NCBI GenBank assembly: GCA_020725105.1
Contig: DYFQ01000030.1
Span: 1-35,466, forward strand
Direction of reading: 5' to 3'
DNA from: Symbiobacterium thermophilum
GTDB lineage: Bacteria; Bacillota; Sulfobacillia; DYFQ01
Length of the DNA stretch: 35,466 nt
The first letter of the stretch is position 1; each line of letters opens with the position of its first letter. Made by a program: the position numbers and the translations under genes. Shown here piece by piece: positions 23,351 to 31,400 of the stretch. The notes below the pieces were generated by a model. It was not told where the DNA came from, did not search any database, and worked only from the letters and a program-made list of their open reading frames with translations.

Positions 23351-24191
23351 GGCCCCGGCCCACCTCCTCCCACAGGTGTTCCCAGAGCAGGCGCGACAGG
23401 TGGGTGAACGCCGGCTCCGAGCGGACCCGGTTGAGGTCCCGGGGGCGCGGCAGGCCGACCCGGTGGACGGCCCGGATCCTGCTGGCAGGGCCGGCCGTCA
23501 TCAGGGCCACCGCGTCGGCCATGGCAACGGCCTCGTCCAGGTCGTGGGTGACCAGGAGCACGGTGCGGGAGCCGCCGGCGCACAGCGCCAGCAGGTCGGC
23601 CTCGAGGATACGCCTGGTCTGGGCGTCCAGGTGGGCAAAGGGTTCGTCCATCAGCAGGATCTCGGGCTCGCAGGCCAGCACCTGGGCGAGCGCGGCCCGC
23701 TGGCGCATGCCGCCTGACAGCTGCGCCGGGTACCGGGCCTCGAAGCCGCCGAGCCCCACCCGCTCGATCCACGCCCGCGCCCGCCGCAGCCGCTCGGGCC
23801 GGCTCACCCCGCGAATCCGCGGGCCCAGGGCCACGTTCTCCAGGACCGTGCGCCAGGGCAAAAGCGCGTCCTGCTGGAACATGATGCCGACGGTGGGGCT
23901 CACCCCTGTGACCGGCCGGCCGTCAAGGGTGATCCGGCCGGCCGTGGGCCGGTCGAGCCCGGCCACCAACCGGAGCAGGGTGGACTTGCCGCAGCCGCTC
24001 GGCCCGACGATGGCGACGAAGGCTCCGGCCTCGACGGCCAGGTCCACGTGGCCGATGGCGGGGTAGGGACCGCCGGAGCCGTGGAAGGTCTTGCCGACCC
24101 CCTCCAGGCGAATCCGTGGCACCCGGCCCGCGGCAGCGGGCGGTGGCTCCGGTCGCGGCACGACGGGGGCTACTGCCCCCGGGGTCCTCAC
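23340..24191 (-). CDS. ABC transporter ATP-binding protein, NitT/TauT (SsuB-like) family
   Basis: This is a 283-residue ATPase. Walker A is GPSGCGKST at 63-71, the Q-loop is IMFQQDALLPWRT, the signature is QLSGGMRQRAALAQ, Walker B is ILLMDEPFAHLD, and the switch His is in LLVTHDLDEAVAMAD. GTG 24191 overlaps the stop of the binding-protein gene in GTGA, and the permease start overlaps its own end. The three genes are therefore one translationally coupled operon. Family members energise import of sulfonates, nitrate, taurine or pyrimidine precursors. Confidence 0.92.
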   Translation of the reverse strand: MRTPGAVAPVVPRPEPPPAAAGRVPRIRLEGVGKTFHGSGGPYPAIGHVDLAVEAGAFVAIVGPSGCGKSTLLRLVAGLDRPTAGRITLDGRPVTGVSPTVGIMFQQDALLPWRTVLENVALGPRIRGVSRPERLRRARAWIERVGLGGFEARYPAQLSGGMRQRAALAQVLACEPEILLMDEPFAHLDAQTRRILEADLLALCAGGSRTVLLVTHDLDEAVAMADAVALMTAGPASRIRAVHRVGLPRPRDLNRVRSEPAFTHLSRLLWEHLWEEVGRGRER

Positions 24192-25258
24192 CGGCCGCCC
24201 CCCGGCACAAACCGATCGTCCACGATCCGGCCGGGATCCAGCCGGTCCAGCCGCTGAACCAGGCCGGCCTGGTGCAGCACGTTGACGACCCTGGCCACGG
24301 CGTCGGGGTCGGCTCGCCCGCCGTCACCGTAGAGGTCCTGCTTGACCCGGTCGAGGATTCCGGCCAGCACCGCTGGGTCGCCACCGGGCACCAGGTCGGC
24401 CGGCACGTAGCGGACGATCTCGGCGCCGGGGTTCTGGTGGATGAACTCCATCGCCCGGCCGAGCGCCCGTACCATCCGCCGGGCCGTATCGGCCTGATCC
24501 ACGAGAACGTCGGGCCGCGTGACCAGGCCCATGTGCTGGTAGCGGCCGCCGAGCCACCGCTCGGCCTCGTCGGTCTTCATCAGGTTGACCAGGATCCGGC
24601 CCCCTTCGGCGCCGATGAGGGTGAGGGCAGGCTCCTGAACCATGGCGGCGTCCACCTGGCCCCTGCGGAGCGCCTCGAAGATGTTGGGCCCGAGGGGCAC
24701 GAACTCTACCCGTTCCGGGTTCAGGCCGTGCCGGGTCACCAGGTACTGAGCGAGGGCGTGATCGGCCGTCCCCAGGTTGCCCACTCCCACCCGCCGGCCC
24801 TGCAGGTCGGCCACGGACTGGATCTCACTAGCGCGATCTGGCGAGGTGACCAGGGCGAACAGGGGAAGGTGGGCGGTGGAATTCAGGAGCACCAGGTCCC
24901 GGCCCTGGTCGACGGCCTGCAGGACAGCCTCCATGCTGGCGCTGATGAAGTGGACGCTCCCGCCGACCAGAGCGTTCACGGCCACCGGCCCGCCCTTCAT
25001 GTAGATCAGGTTGACGTCCAGCCCCTCGGCGGCGAAGAAGCCGCGGTTCTTGGCCACCTCGAACGGCAGCACGCACAGTAGCTGGCTGCAAAAGGCAAGG
25101 TCCACCCGGCGCGACTCGGGCGGAGCCTCGGCTTGGGAGGTGGCTGCCTGCGGCCGGGCGGGCGCGCAGGCGGCCAGCAAGCTGGCGGAAAGCGTCAGAG
25201 CTGCTGCCACGACCAGCGCCGCGGCAACGGTGACGCGGGGGCCCGGGCGAGCTGCCAT
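24188..25258 (-). CDS. ABC transporter substrate-binding lipoprotein, NMT1/SsuA-like
   Basis: This is a 356-residue lipoprotein. A signal peptide ends in a lipobox LLAAC with Cys31. The type-II periplasmic-binding fold is shown by LPFEVAKNRGFFAAEGLDVN, ISASMEAVLQAVDQGRDLVL, LQGRRVGVGNLGTADHALAQ and RRGQVDAAMVQEPALTLI. This is the NMT1/SsuA/TauA group that binds sulfonates, nitrate or thiamine precursors. Start ATG 25258 has GGAGG 8 bases upstream; a longer in-frame start at 25315 is less likely. It is the first gene of the operon, with a clear promoter and dyad upstream. Ligand not determined. Confidence 0.9.
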   Translation of the reverse strand: MAARPGPRVTVAAALVVAAALTLSASLLAACAPARPQAATSQAEAPPESRRVDLAFCSQLLCVLPFEVAKNRGFFAAEGLDVNLIYMKGGPVAVNALVGGSVHFISASMEAVLQAVDQGRDLVLLNSTAHLPLFALVTSPDRASEIQSVADLQGRRVGVGNLGTADHALAQYLVTRHGLNPERVEFVPLGPNIFEALRRGQVDAAMVQEPALTLIGAEGGRILVNLMKTDEAERWLGGRYQHMGLVTRPDVLVDQADTARRMVRALGRAMEFIHQNPGAEIVRYVPADLVPGGDPAVLAGILDRVKQDLYGDGGRADPDAVARVVNVLHQAGLVQRLDRLDPGRIVDDRFVPGGGR

Positions 25259-25324
25259 GACCGTTTCCTCCAGTCCACCCGCCGGCATCGGAGGGTTATG
25301 GGTCAGTGGTTGCATATCTAAGTG

Positions 25325-25374
25325 TTCCTATCGGAATCATTTACTATGTTACGAAGGCGTCGGCTTCTTGTCAA
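25325..25374 (-). promoter_or_regulatory. Promoter and operator-like dyad of the ABC importer operon
   Basis: On the minus strand TTGACA (25374-25369) and TAACAT (25351-25346) are separated by exactly 17 bases, with a perfect -35 and a 4/6 -10. Transcription would start near 25339. Directly downstream is the dyad TTCC-TATC-GGAA at 25325-25336, where a bound repressor would block initiation. The promoter sits in an AT-rich patch in otherwise very GC-rich DNA. The regulator is unknown; a sulfur-responsive Rrf2/CymR-type factor is one possibility, by inference only. Confidence 0.6.
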
Positions 25375-25470
25375 CGCCTGCCGGCGGGTGAGCAGACGGC
25401 TGCCGGAGGAGAGCCGGGCCCGACGGCCGAAACCGTAGGCGGTGCTCCGTTGGGAGGGAGAGGACGGGCC

Positions 25471-25896
25471 GTGAAGCTCTCCGGACTGACTGGTTCTGGG
25501 CGGACCCCGAGTGCCGGGCCGCTTGAGGCCCCCAGCGCCATGGTGGAATATCCCGATACCGGCGGAACCGTCGTATTGGTGACCCGCTACGGCATGGGTC
25601 AGGCCGACCGGGAGTTGCAGCTCAGACTGATAGAGATCTACCTGAAGCTGCTTGACGAGAGCGACGCCCCGCCCGCCGCCGTCTGCTTCTACGGCGAGGG
25701 GGTAAAGCTGGTGGTCGAGGGCTCCCCGGTGCTTGACCTCCTCAGGTCCCTGGAGGCAAAAGGGGTACAGCTCATCGTGTGCACCACCTGCCTGAACTAC
25801 TTCGACCTGGCTGACCGGCTGGCCGCCGGGGTGGCCGGCGGCATGGCCGACATCGTTGAGGCCCAGTTCCGCGCGAAGAAGGTCATCACCGTCTAG
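25471..25896 (+). CDS. YedF-like DsrE-fold sulfurtransferase-family protein
   Basis: This is a 141-residue protein starting at GTG 25471 with AGAGG 7 bases upstream. After about 23 variable residues it has the DsrE/YedF fold: GGTVVLVTRYGMGQADRELQ, AAVCFYGEGVKLVVEGSPVL and LIVCTTCLNYFDLADRL. The Cys-Thr-Thr-Cys-Leu-Asn-Tyr-Phe box matches the C-terminal domain of selenium-metabolism protein YedF, but the usual N-terminal TusA-like domain is absent. A role in persulfide or selenium handling is likely. It is divergent from the ABC importer operon; a hydrolase gene follows 70 bases downstream. A second start at ATG 25540 is possible. Confidence 0.75.
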   Translation: MKLSGLTGSGRTPSAGPLEAPSAMVEYPDTGGTVVLVTRYGMGQADRELQLRLIEIYLKLLDESDAPPAAVCFYGEGVKLVVEGSPVLDLLRSLEAKGVQLIVCTTCLNYFDLADRLAAGVAGGMADIVEAQFRAKKVITV

Positions 25897-25966
25897 CGAC
25901 GTGCCGGCGGGGACGGCCGCCGGCTGACGAGGGTCACCGGCAACAGGCAGGGGGTGCGGGCAGCCT

Positions 25967-26761
25967 GTGCTCCGGGTCACCCGGGACCGGGACGGCGTGG
26001 TCGCCGTGGAGATGCGGCGGGTGGTGGCGGGGAGGGCCCTGCTGCCCGCCTACGCCTACTGGGTTGACGGGCTGCTGATCGACGCGGGCTTTCGCTGGGT
26101 TGAAGGGGACCTTGTTGCCTGGGCGCGACGCCAGGGCGTGGATCGGATCGTCCTGACCCACCACCACGAGGACCACGCCGGCGCCGCCGGCGCCCTGACC
26201 GAGGTCCTCGGCTGCCAGGTCCTGGCTCCGCCGGGTAGCCTTGAGGACCTGGCGAGGCCGCGGCCCATCGAGCTCTACCGGCGGGTCGTGTGGGGCAGGC
26301 CCCGGCCGGTCAGGGCCGCGCCGCTGGGCGACACCTTCCGCCACGGCCCCTTCGAGTTCCGGGTGCTGCCGGCGCCCGGCCACACCGCCGACCACGTGGT
26401 CTTCCTGGAGACCGGCCGGGGCTGGCTGTTCAGCGGGGACGTGTGGCTCGGCCGGCGGGTCCGCTACATGAACTCCAAGGAGGAAGGGCAGGCGCTGCTG
26501 GAGTCACTGACGCGCCTGGCTGGCCTGCCCGTGACGACCCTGTACTCGGGCCACCGCGGGCCCGTAGGAGACGGACGCCAGGCCCTTGCGGACCTGGCGT
26601 CCTTCCTCGGTGACCTGCGCCACAAGGCACGACAGCTGGCGGAGCAGGGAGTCGCGGTCCCGGTCATCGCCCGGCGGCTCCTGGGACCGGAGGACGCCAT
26701 GGCCTGGATCACCCGGGGCGCCATCTCCAAGGCCAACCTGATCCGGGGCCTGCTGGGCTAG
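25967..26761 (+). CDS. Metallo-beta-lactamase-fold hydrolase
   Basis: This is a 264-residue MBL-fold protein. The metal motif THHHEDH (His65, His67, Asp69, His70) is followed by LPAPGHTADHVVFLETGRG with the next His, FSGDVW with the bridging Asp, and TLYSGHRGPV with the last His, so all ligands are kept. The C-terminal helices (KARQLAEQGVAVPVIARRLL) resemble the LACTB2-like winged end of glyoxalase-II-type MBL proteins. The GTG at 25967 has a G-rich site 12 bases upstream. It lies 70 bases after the YedF-like gene and may be cotranscribed. Substrate unknown. Its stop lies in a palindrome shared with the convergent aldolase gene. Confidence 0.85.
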   Translation: MLRVTRDRDGVVAVEMRRVVAGRALLPAYAYWVDGLLIDAGFRWVEGDLVAWARRQGVDRIVLTHHHEDHAGAAGALTEVLGCQVLAPPGSLEDLARPRPIELYRRVVWGRPRPVRAAPLGDTFRHGPFEFRVLPAPGHTADHVVFLETGRGWLFSGDVWLGRRVRYMNSKEEGQALLESLTRLAGLPVTTLYSGHRGPVGDGRQALADLASFLGDLRHKARQLAEQGVAVPVIARRLLGPEDAMAWITRGAISKANLIRGLLG

Positions 26762-26770
26762 CCTAGCCCA
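26754..26770. promoter_or_regulatory. 17-base palindrome containing two convergent stop codons
   Basis: TGGGCTAG-C-CTAGCCCA at 26754-26770 is a perfect palindrome. It contains the TAG of the MBL hydrolase and, on the other strand, the TAG of the aldolase, both preceded by a Gly codon. It could fold as a 5-bp stem with a 7-base loop, but no U-run follows, so terminator function is doubtful. Confidence 0.5.
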
Positions 26771-27848
26771 TGGGTACCTGGGCGAGAATCCTGCCGTCGA
26801 CCCGCTCGAAGATGTCCTGCAGGCTGCGGCCGGTGATGGTCAGGCCGTGGTTCTTCAGGCCGATGACGGCCCGCGAGGGGTCATCGGTCCGACGCACGAG
26901 TTCGGCCACGGCCCGGGCCAGTTCCACCGTGCCGCAGGGGTAGTTGACCTCCGTCGAGGGGATACCCTCCATCCACGCGTGCACGTGGATGATGGCTCCC
27001 ACCTCCGGGTGCTCGGTGTAGATCATCCAGTGCTCGATGGCGTCCACCGAAACCCGGCGCGGCTCCAGGTGGGGCGGCACCGAGAGCAGCATCACGTTGC
27101 GCTCCGGGTCGAAACCCTTGACCAGCAGGATGTCCTGGCCGATGACTCTCAGGTCGGCCTTGTTCACCCCGCTGGCGCTCATCCAGAACCGGGTCGCGTC
27201 CCTGCGGGCGCTCAGGTTGCCATAGCTCAACCCGCCGATGCCGTAAAGCCGCTTCACGTGGCGGAGGTCCTGGGGGCTGAGGAGTTCGTGGATGGGGAAG
27301 GGCGCCGGCAAGAGCCGCCAGGCGTCCAGCTTCCGGCCGGCCAGCCGCAGTTGCCCGGTGATCTCGTCCCCGTCCCACAACTCCTCAGGCAGGTCGGTGT
27401 GAAACTCGTTGTTGATGACCAGTTGCGACGCGGCCAGGGGTTCCAGACGGCGGAAGAGTTGCGCGAAGTACCCGGCGTCGTCGGCCGACCGCCGCTCGAT
27501 GGGGTAGTGGCCCTGCTCGAGGGTGACGAAATGGGTGTCGAAGTCGTCACCCCGGTCAACCAGGTAGATGACCAGGTTGGACAGGGCGCGCACGAGAATG
27601 GGGTACCCCGCCTTCAAGACGTTGTCGGTGGGGGTAGCGGACTCGACCACGGTCACCACGAAGGTGGCCTGGGCCTTGCGGCGGTACGGCCGGGGCCGCT
27701 CGGGGTCGGTGAAGTTGAGCACCAGGCGCACGTCGTCGGCGCCCTGTTCCACGTGCCGGTAGCCATTGGCCTCCAGAACCTGCCGGAGCCCCCCGGCCAG
27801 CCACTCGAGCCTGGGGCTGCCTGGCGTCCCCGCGACGGTGAAAGTCAT
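26763..27848 (-). CDS. Class II aldolase/adducin family protein with N-terminal extension
   Basis: This is a 361-residue protein. The C-terminal part (about residue 170 on) is a class II aldolase/adducin domain: HVKRLYGIGGLSYGNLSARR, FWMSASGVNKADL, the zinc motif AIIHVHAWMEG, and AVIGLKNHGLTITGRSLQDI. The N-terminal ~165 residues form a separate alpha/beta region (NFTDPERPRPYRRKAQATFV, ILVRALSNLVIYLV) that I do not recognise. The aldolase domain needs divalent metal and acts on phosphorylated sugars or thio-sugars, such as fuculose phosphate or methylthioribulose phosphate. Of two in-frame ATGs, 27848 has GGGAGG 7 bases upstream and is preferred over 27854. The gene is monocistronic and convergent with the MBL gene. 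Confidence 0.8.
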   Translation of the reverse strand: MTFTVAGTPGSPRLEWLAGGLRQVLEANGYRHVEQGADDVRLVLNFTDPERPRPYRRKAQATFVVTVVESATPTDNVLKAGYPILVRALSNLVIYLVDRGDDFDTHFVTLEQGHYPIERRSADDAGYFAQLFRRLEPLAASQLVINNEFHTDLPEELWDGDEITGQLRLAGRKLDAWRLLPAPFPIHELLSPQDLRHVKRLYGIGGLSYGNLSARRDATRFWMSASGVNKADLRVIGQDILLVKGFDPERNVMLLSVPPHLEPRRVSVDAIEHWMIYTEHPEVGAIIHVHAWMEGIPSTEVNYPCGTVELARAVAELVRRTDDPSRAVIGLKNHGLTITGRSLQDIFERVDGRILAQVPMG

Positions 27849-28014
27849 CTCCATACCTCCCGGACCACGGGCCGCGCGTACCAGAATGGACGATGGCGCG
27901 CGTTTCTATTCTTTAGGTTCGTTTCCAGTTCTTCCTGCCACGCACAAGTGTGTCACAGAACGGTGGCCCGCACCCCTGGGTTGGCTGTGAGTCCCTGCGA
28001 CCGGGCTCGGCATG

Positions 28015-28046
28015 ATCCTGCGCGCCGAGGCAGGATGCGGTATCAT
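28015..28046. promoter_or_regulatory. Hairpin and -10-like box upstream of the envelope-polymer operon
   Basis: ATCCTGC (28015-28021) and GCAGGAT (28030-28036) form a 7-bp inverted repeat with an 8-base loop. TATCAT at 28041-28046 follows and could be a -10, but no -35 is seen at 17 bases. The dyad position, just upstream of the box, suits a regulator site. Confidence 0.35.
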
Positions 28047-28133
28047 GGTGCGGTGAACTGCTAGTCGCAGCTAATGGCTCCGGACGGCGGCCTGGTTCCG
28101 CGGCAGGCCGGGGAAGGTGGCGACCGAGGCCGG

Positions 28134-29261
28134 GTGAGGGTGCTACACGTCATCAGTGGCGGCGACAGCGGTGGCGCCAAGACCCACCTGCTCACCCTCC
28201 TGGGGCGGCTCCGGCGGGAGGTCGAGGTTCCGGTCGTGTGCTTCATGGCCGGCGACTTCTACCGGGAGGCCCTGGCGTCCGGTCTGGACTGCGTGCTCCT
28301 GCGCCAGCGGGCCCGCTTCGACCTCTCGGTGGTCCCCCGGTTCGTGCGGCTGGTGCGCTCCGGCGGGTACCAGGTAGTTCATGCCCACGGCGGCCGGGCC
28401 AACTTCGTCACCGCCCTGGCCAAGCCCTGGCTCGGAGTGCCTTTGTGCACCACCGTCCACTCGGACTACCGGCTCGACTGGGAGGGGCAGCCATACAAGA
28501 AGTTTGTCTTCACCACGCTGAACGCCGCCGCGCTGCGCGCCATGGACTACTTCCTGGCCGTATCCGGCAGCTTCCGTGACATGCTGGTCTCCCGTGGCTT
28601 TCCTGTCGAACGGATCTTTGTGATCTACAATGGCGTCGACTTCGAGCGGCAGATGCCGGCCGGGGACTGGCAGGCCCTGGTCGCGGGGCGGGGGGTGCCG
28701 CTCGAACCCGGCGGCCGGCTGGTGGGGACGGTGGGCCGGCTCCATCCCGTCAAAGGGCAGGACGTGTTCATCCGCGCGGCTCGCCAGGTGCTGGACGCCC
28801 TGGGAGGCGAGGAGCCCGTGCGCTTTCTGGTGGCGGGCGACGGGCCCGAGTTGCCGCGGCTCAAGGCCCTGGCCCGGGGGCTGGGCATCGCCGACCGGGT
28901 GCACTTTCTCGGCCACCTGGAAGACGTTGACACCTTCCTGGCCGGCCTGGACGTGAACGTGGTGAGTTCGTACACCGAGAGCTTCCCCTACGTCATCCTG
29001 GAGGCCGCCCGGCTGAGGAAGGTGAGCGTCAGCACGGCGGTGGGGGGTATTCCCGAGTTGATCCGGCACGGGGAGACGGGGTTTCTGTTCGCCCCGGGCG
29101 ACTCGGCGGCCCTGGCGGCGGCCCTTGTCGAGGCCCTGCGGGACCGGGGGCGCCTGGACCGGCTGGGCGAAGCGGTCTACCGCCGGGCGCGGGAACATTT
29201 CTCCGCCGAGGCCATGGCCCGGCGGCACCTGGAGATCTACGAGACCATCCTGGCGCGGTGA
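28134..29261 (+). CDS. GT4-family glycosyltransferase
   Basis: This is a 375-residue GT-B glycosyltransferase. The N-terminal acceptor domain begins VRVLHVISGGDSGGAKTHLL, then HAHGGRANFVTALAK. The GT4 donor-site motifs are GTVGRLHPVKGQD and SYTESFPYVILEAARLRKVS, with the E-x7-E-like Glu, then VGGIPELIRHGETGFL. It transfers a sugar from a nucleotide donor, probably in polymer assembly at the membrane. Start: GTG 28134 is chosen because family members begin at this strand; ATG 28074 adds 20 Gly/Arg-rich residues and has no ribosome site. It is the first gene of the operon; its stop overlaps the GTG of the DUF4330 gene. Confidence 0.88.
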   Translation: MRVLHVISGGDSGGAKTHLLTLLGRLRREVEVPVVCFMAGDFYREALASGLDCVLLRQRARFDLSVVPRFVRLVRSGGYQVVHAHGGRANFVTALAKPWLGVPLCTTVHSDYRLDWEGQPYKKFVFTTLNAAALRAMDYFLAVSGSFRDMLVSRGFPVERIFVIYNGVDFERQMPAGDWQALVAGRGVPLEPGGRLVGTVGRLHPVKGQDVFIRAARQVLDALGGEEPVRFLVAGDGPELPRLKALARGLGIADRVHFLGHLEDVDTFLAGLDVNVVSSYTESFPYVILEAARLRKVSVSTAVGGIPELIRHGETGFLFAPGDSAALAAALVEALRDRGRLDRLGEAVYRRAREHFSAEAMARRHLEIYETILAR

Positions 29262-29776
29262 AGCGCCGGAGGGAGAGACCCGACTTGAGGTTGCTGGACG
29301 AGCGGGGCCGGCTTTTCGGCCGCATCAACATCGTCGACCTGGCTGTTGTCGTGCTCGTCGCCTTCGTCGTGGCCGGCGCCGGATACAAGGTGGCCGGCGT
29401 CAACCGGCGGGTCGTGGGCGAACCAGAGACCGTCAGACTGACCCTGGAGATAAACAAGGTGCGGGAGTACACGACCCGCGTGATCCAGACCGGCCAGACG
29501 CTGCTGGAACACAACTCCAGCCTGCCCGTGGGGACCATCACCGCCGTGGAAGTCAGCCCCGCCGTGGAACTCGTCAACACCGCCGACGGCCGGATCGTGG
29601 AGGCGGTGGTGCCGGGCCGGTACGACGTCATCCTTACCGTTGAGGGGCAGGCCATGGTCACCGGACAGGCGATCAGCGTCGCAGGCCAGCAGGTGCGGGT
29701 AGGTGCGGAGATGCGGGTCAAGACAGACCGCTACCTTGTGCTGACCCGGGTGATCGGTATCGAGGTGATACGCTAG
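29258..29776 (+). CDS. DUF4330 membrane-anchored protein
   Basis: This is a 172-residue DUF4330 protein. Its order is a basic N-terminus (RRERPDLRLLDERGRLFGRI), one transmembrane helix (NIVDLAVVVLVAFVVAGAGY), then an extracytoplasmic beta-rich domain with VREYTTRVIQTGQTLLEHNS and GAEMRVKTDRYLVLTRVIGI. The family recurs in Bacillota beside CsaB and O-antigen-ligase-type genes and may act in polymer export or assembly; its function is not established. GTG 29258 overlaps the upstream stop in GTGA, and the ligase-like gene starts one base after its own stop. Confidence 0.85.
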   Translation: MKRRRERPDLRLLDERGRLFGRINIVDLAVVVLVAFVVAGAGYKVAGVNRRVVGEPETVRLTLEINKVREYTTRVIQTGQTLLEHNSSLPVGTITAVEVSPAVELVNTADGRIVEAVVPGRYDVILTVEGQAMVTGQAISVAGQQVRVGAEMRVKTDRYLVLTRVIGIEVIR

Positions 29777-29777
29777 G

Positions 29778-31400
29778 GTGAAGGAGCGGCTGGGAGTGCC
29801 GGTCCGCCATAGCCACGTGGCGCGTTGGGCGTCGGCCCTGGCCGCCGGCGCCGGCGCGGGGTTCCGTACCAGCCGGGTAGTGACCTGGCTCGGGGCTCCC
29901 TGGATTTTGCCCCACGGGTCGGCCACCGCCGGGCTGGCGCGGGAAGCCGGCCGGCTGGCCGGACGGGCCTACCTTGCCCTGCACCGGGCGGTCGTCGCGG
30001 CGGCCGGGGACTCCCGGATCTTTTCCGCCCTGCGGGGTACGCCGGCGCCGGCGGCGGGACCGGCGCCTGCCGCCGGCCGGGTCCGGCGGCTCATCGCCGG
30101 CTCGCTCGGGGGCAGCCGGGTGCTGGTGGCCCTGGCCGGCGTCCTGGGCCGGTTGGGCGCCCCTGCCAGCAGTCCGCTGTGGGGCTTTTGCGCCATGGCG
30201 GTACTGGTCCCCCTGGTCACCAACGACAAGACCTGGCTGCCGGTGGCGCTCGCCGTGATCTGGGCCGGTGGGTGGGCCCTCCTGACCGGGGGCTGGCGGC
30301 CGGTTCCGTCGCCGGCTACCTTCCCACTGGTGCTGTTCGCGGCAGTCATCACCCTGGCGGCGGCCACGTCGGTGACCCCGGCCGGCAGCCTGCGCGACCT
30401 GGTACTCCAGGGGTTCGGGCTGACCCTGGCGCTGGCGGTGGCCGGGGCGACCGGCGACCGCCGCCAGTTGGCCGGCCTGCTGGCGGTCGTCACCCTGGCG
30501 GCGGCGCTCACGGCCGCCCACGCATTCTACCAGGCGGTTACCGGAGCGCCGCAGCAGGCCGCCTGGACCGACCCGCGGTTGCACCCCGGGCTGGTCCGGG
30601 TCTACGCGAGCTTCGGCAACCCCAACGTGTACTCCGAGTACCTCCTGCTCACCGCCCCGCTGGCTCTGGGCCTGGCTTACGCGAGTTCCCGCCCGCTGGC
30701 CCGGCTGGCCTGGGGAGCGGTCTGGCTTGCCCTGGCCGGCGCGCTGGTCCTCACCTTCTCCCGGGGCGCCTGGGTCGCGCTGGCGGCGGGGTTTGTGGTC
30801 TTCGCCTGGCTGAGAGACCGCCGGATCGTGGGGTTGCTCGCGCTCGTGCTGGCGGCCGCGAGCCTGCTGGCTCCGTCCTTCGTGCTGAACCGGCTGGCAT
30901 CCATCGTCAGCCTCGAGGACAGCTCCAACCTGTACCGGGTCCAGGTGTGGGACATCTCGCTGCGCATGATCGGAGATTTCTGGACCACCGGCATCGGCCT
31001 GGGTTACCAGGCGTTCATGACGGTCAGCCCCTTCTACAGCCGCTTCCTCGTGCCGTACCACGCCCATAACCTCTATCTGGAGTTCCTGGTGGAGCTGGGT
31101 ATCGTCGGCTTCGCCGTATTCCTCTGGCTGGTCGCCGCCCTGGTGAAGCTGGCGGCGGGCTGGGCCCGGCGGGCCCCGGCGGGCCCCGGGGCCGTCATGG
31201 CGGCGCTGACCGCGGCTCTGGCGGGCCTGCTGTTCCACGGCCTGGTGGAGCACGTACTTTACATGCCCAAGATCATCTTCACCTTCTGGCTGCTGGTCGG
31301 GGTGCTCCTGGCGGGCCACCGCCTGTTGACCGAGGCTGCTGGCGGGGCCGCCGGGGACCCGGCTGGCGGCGGCGGTGCGGCGGGGAGCGCGGCGCCGTGA
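29778..31400 (+). CDS. O-antigen ligase/polymerase-like (Wzy/WaaL) membrane protein
   Basis: This is a 540-residue polytopic membrane protein with about 11-12 hydrophobic segments. The Wzy_C/O-antigen-ligase signatures are VYASFGNPNVYSEYLLLTAP, LVLTFSRGAWVALAAGF and a periplasmic loop RVQVWDISLRMIGDFWTTGI, then HAHNLYLEFLVELGIVGFAV, which holds the conserved His and Asn. It should polymerise or transfer a lipid-linked glycan outside the membrane. Residues 1-130 are a basic, Ala/Gly-rich lead-in before the first helix pair. GTG 29778 is one base after the DUF4330 stop, and its own TGA overlaps the GTG of csaB. Confidence 0.85.
   Translation: MKERLGVPVRHSHVARWASALAAGAGAGFRTSRVVTWLGAPWILPHGSATAGLAREAGRLAGRAYLALHRAVVAAAGDSRIFSALRGTPAPAAGPAPAAGRVRRLIAGSLGGSRVLVALAGVLGRLGAPASSPLWGFCAMAVLVPLVTNDKTWLPVALAVIWAGGWALLTGGWRPVPSPATFPLVLFAAVITLAAATSVTPAGSLRDLVLQGFGLTLALAVAGATGDRRQLAGLLAVVTLAAALTAAHAFYQAVTGAPQQAAWTDPRLHPGLVRVYASFGNPNVYSEYLLLTAPLALGLAYASSRPLARLAWGAVWLALAGALVLTFSRGAWVALAAGFVVFAWLRDRRIVGLLALVLAAASLLAPSFVLNRLASIVSLEDSSNLYRVQVWDISLRMIGDFWTTGIGLGYQAFMTVSPFYSRFLVPYHAHNLYLEFLVELGIVGFAVFLWLVAALVKLAAGWARRAPAGPGAVMAALTAALAGLLFHGLVEHVLYMPKIIFTFWLLVGVLLAGHRLLTEAAGGAAGDPAGGGGAAGSAAP

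Noticed and set aside
28074-28133. Earlier ATG start for the GT4 glycosyltransferase
   Set aside because: No ribosome site, and the extra 20 residues are Gly/Arg-rich and precede the first family strand.
29718-31319. Minus-strand frame of 533 codons opposite the ligase-like gene
   Set aside because: Gln/Arg/Gly-rich shadow of a membrane-protein gene.
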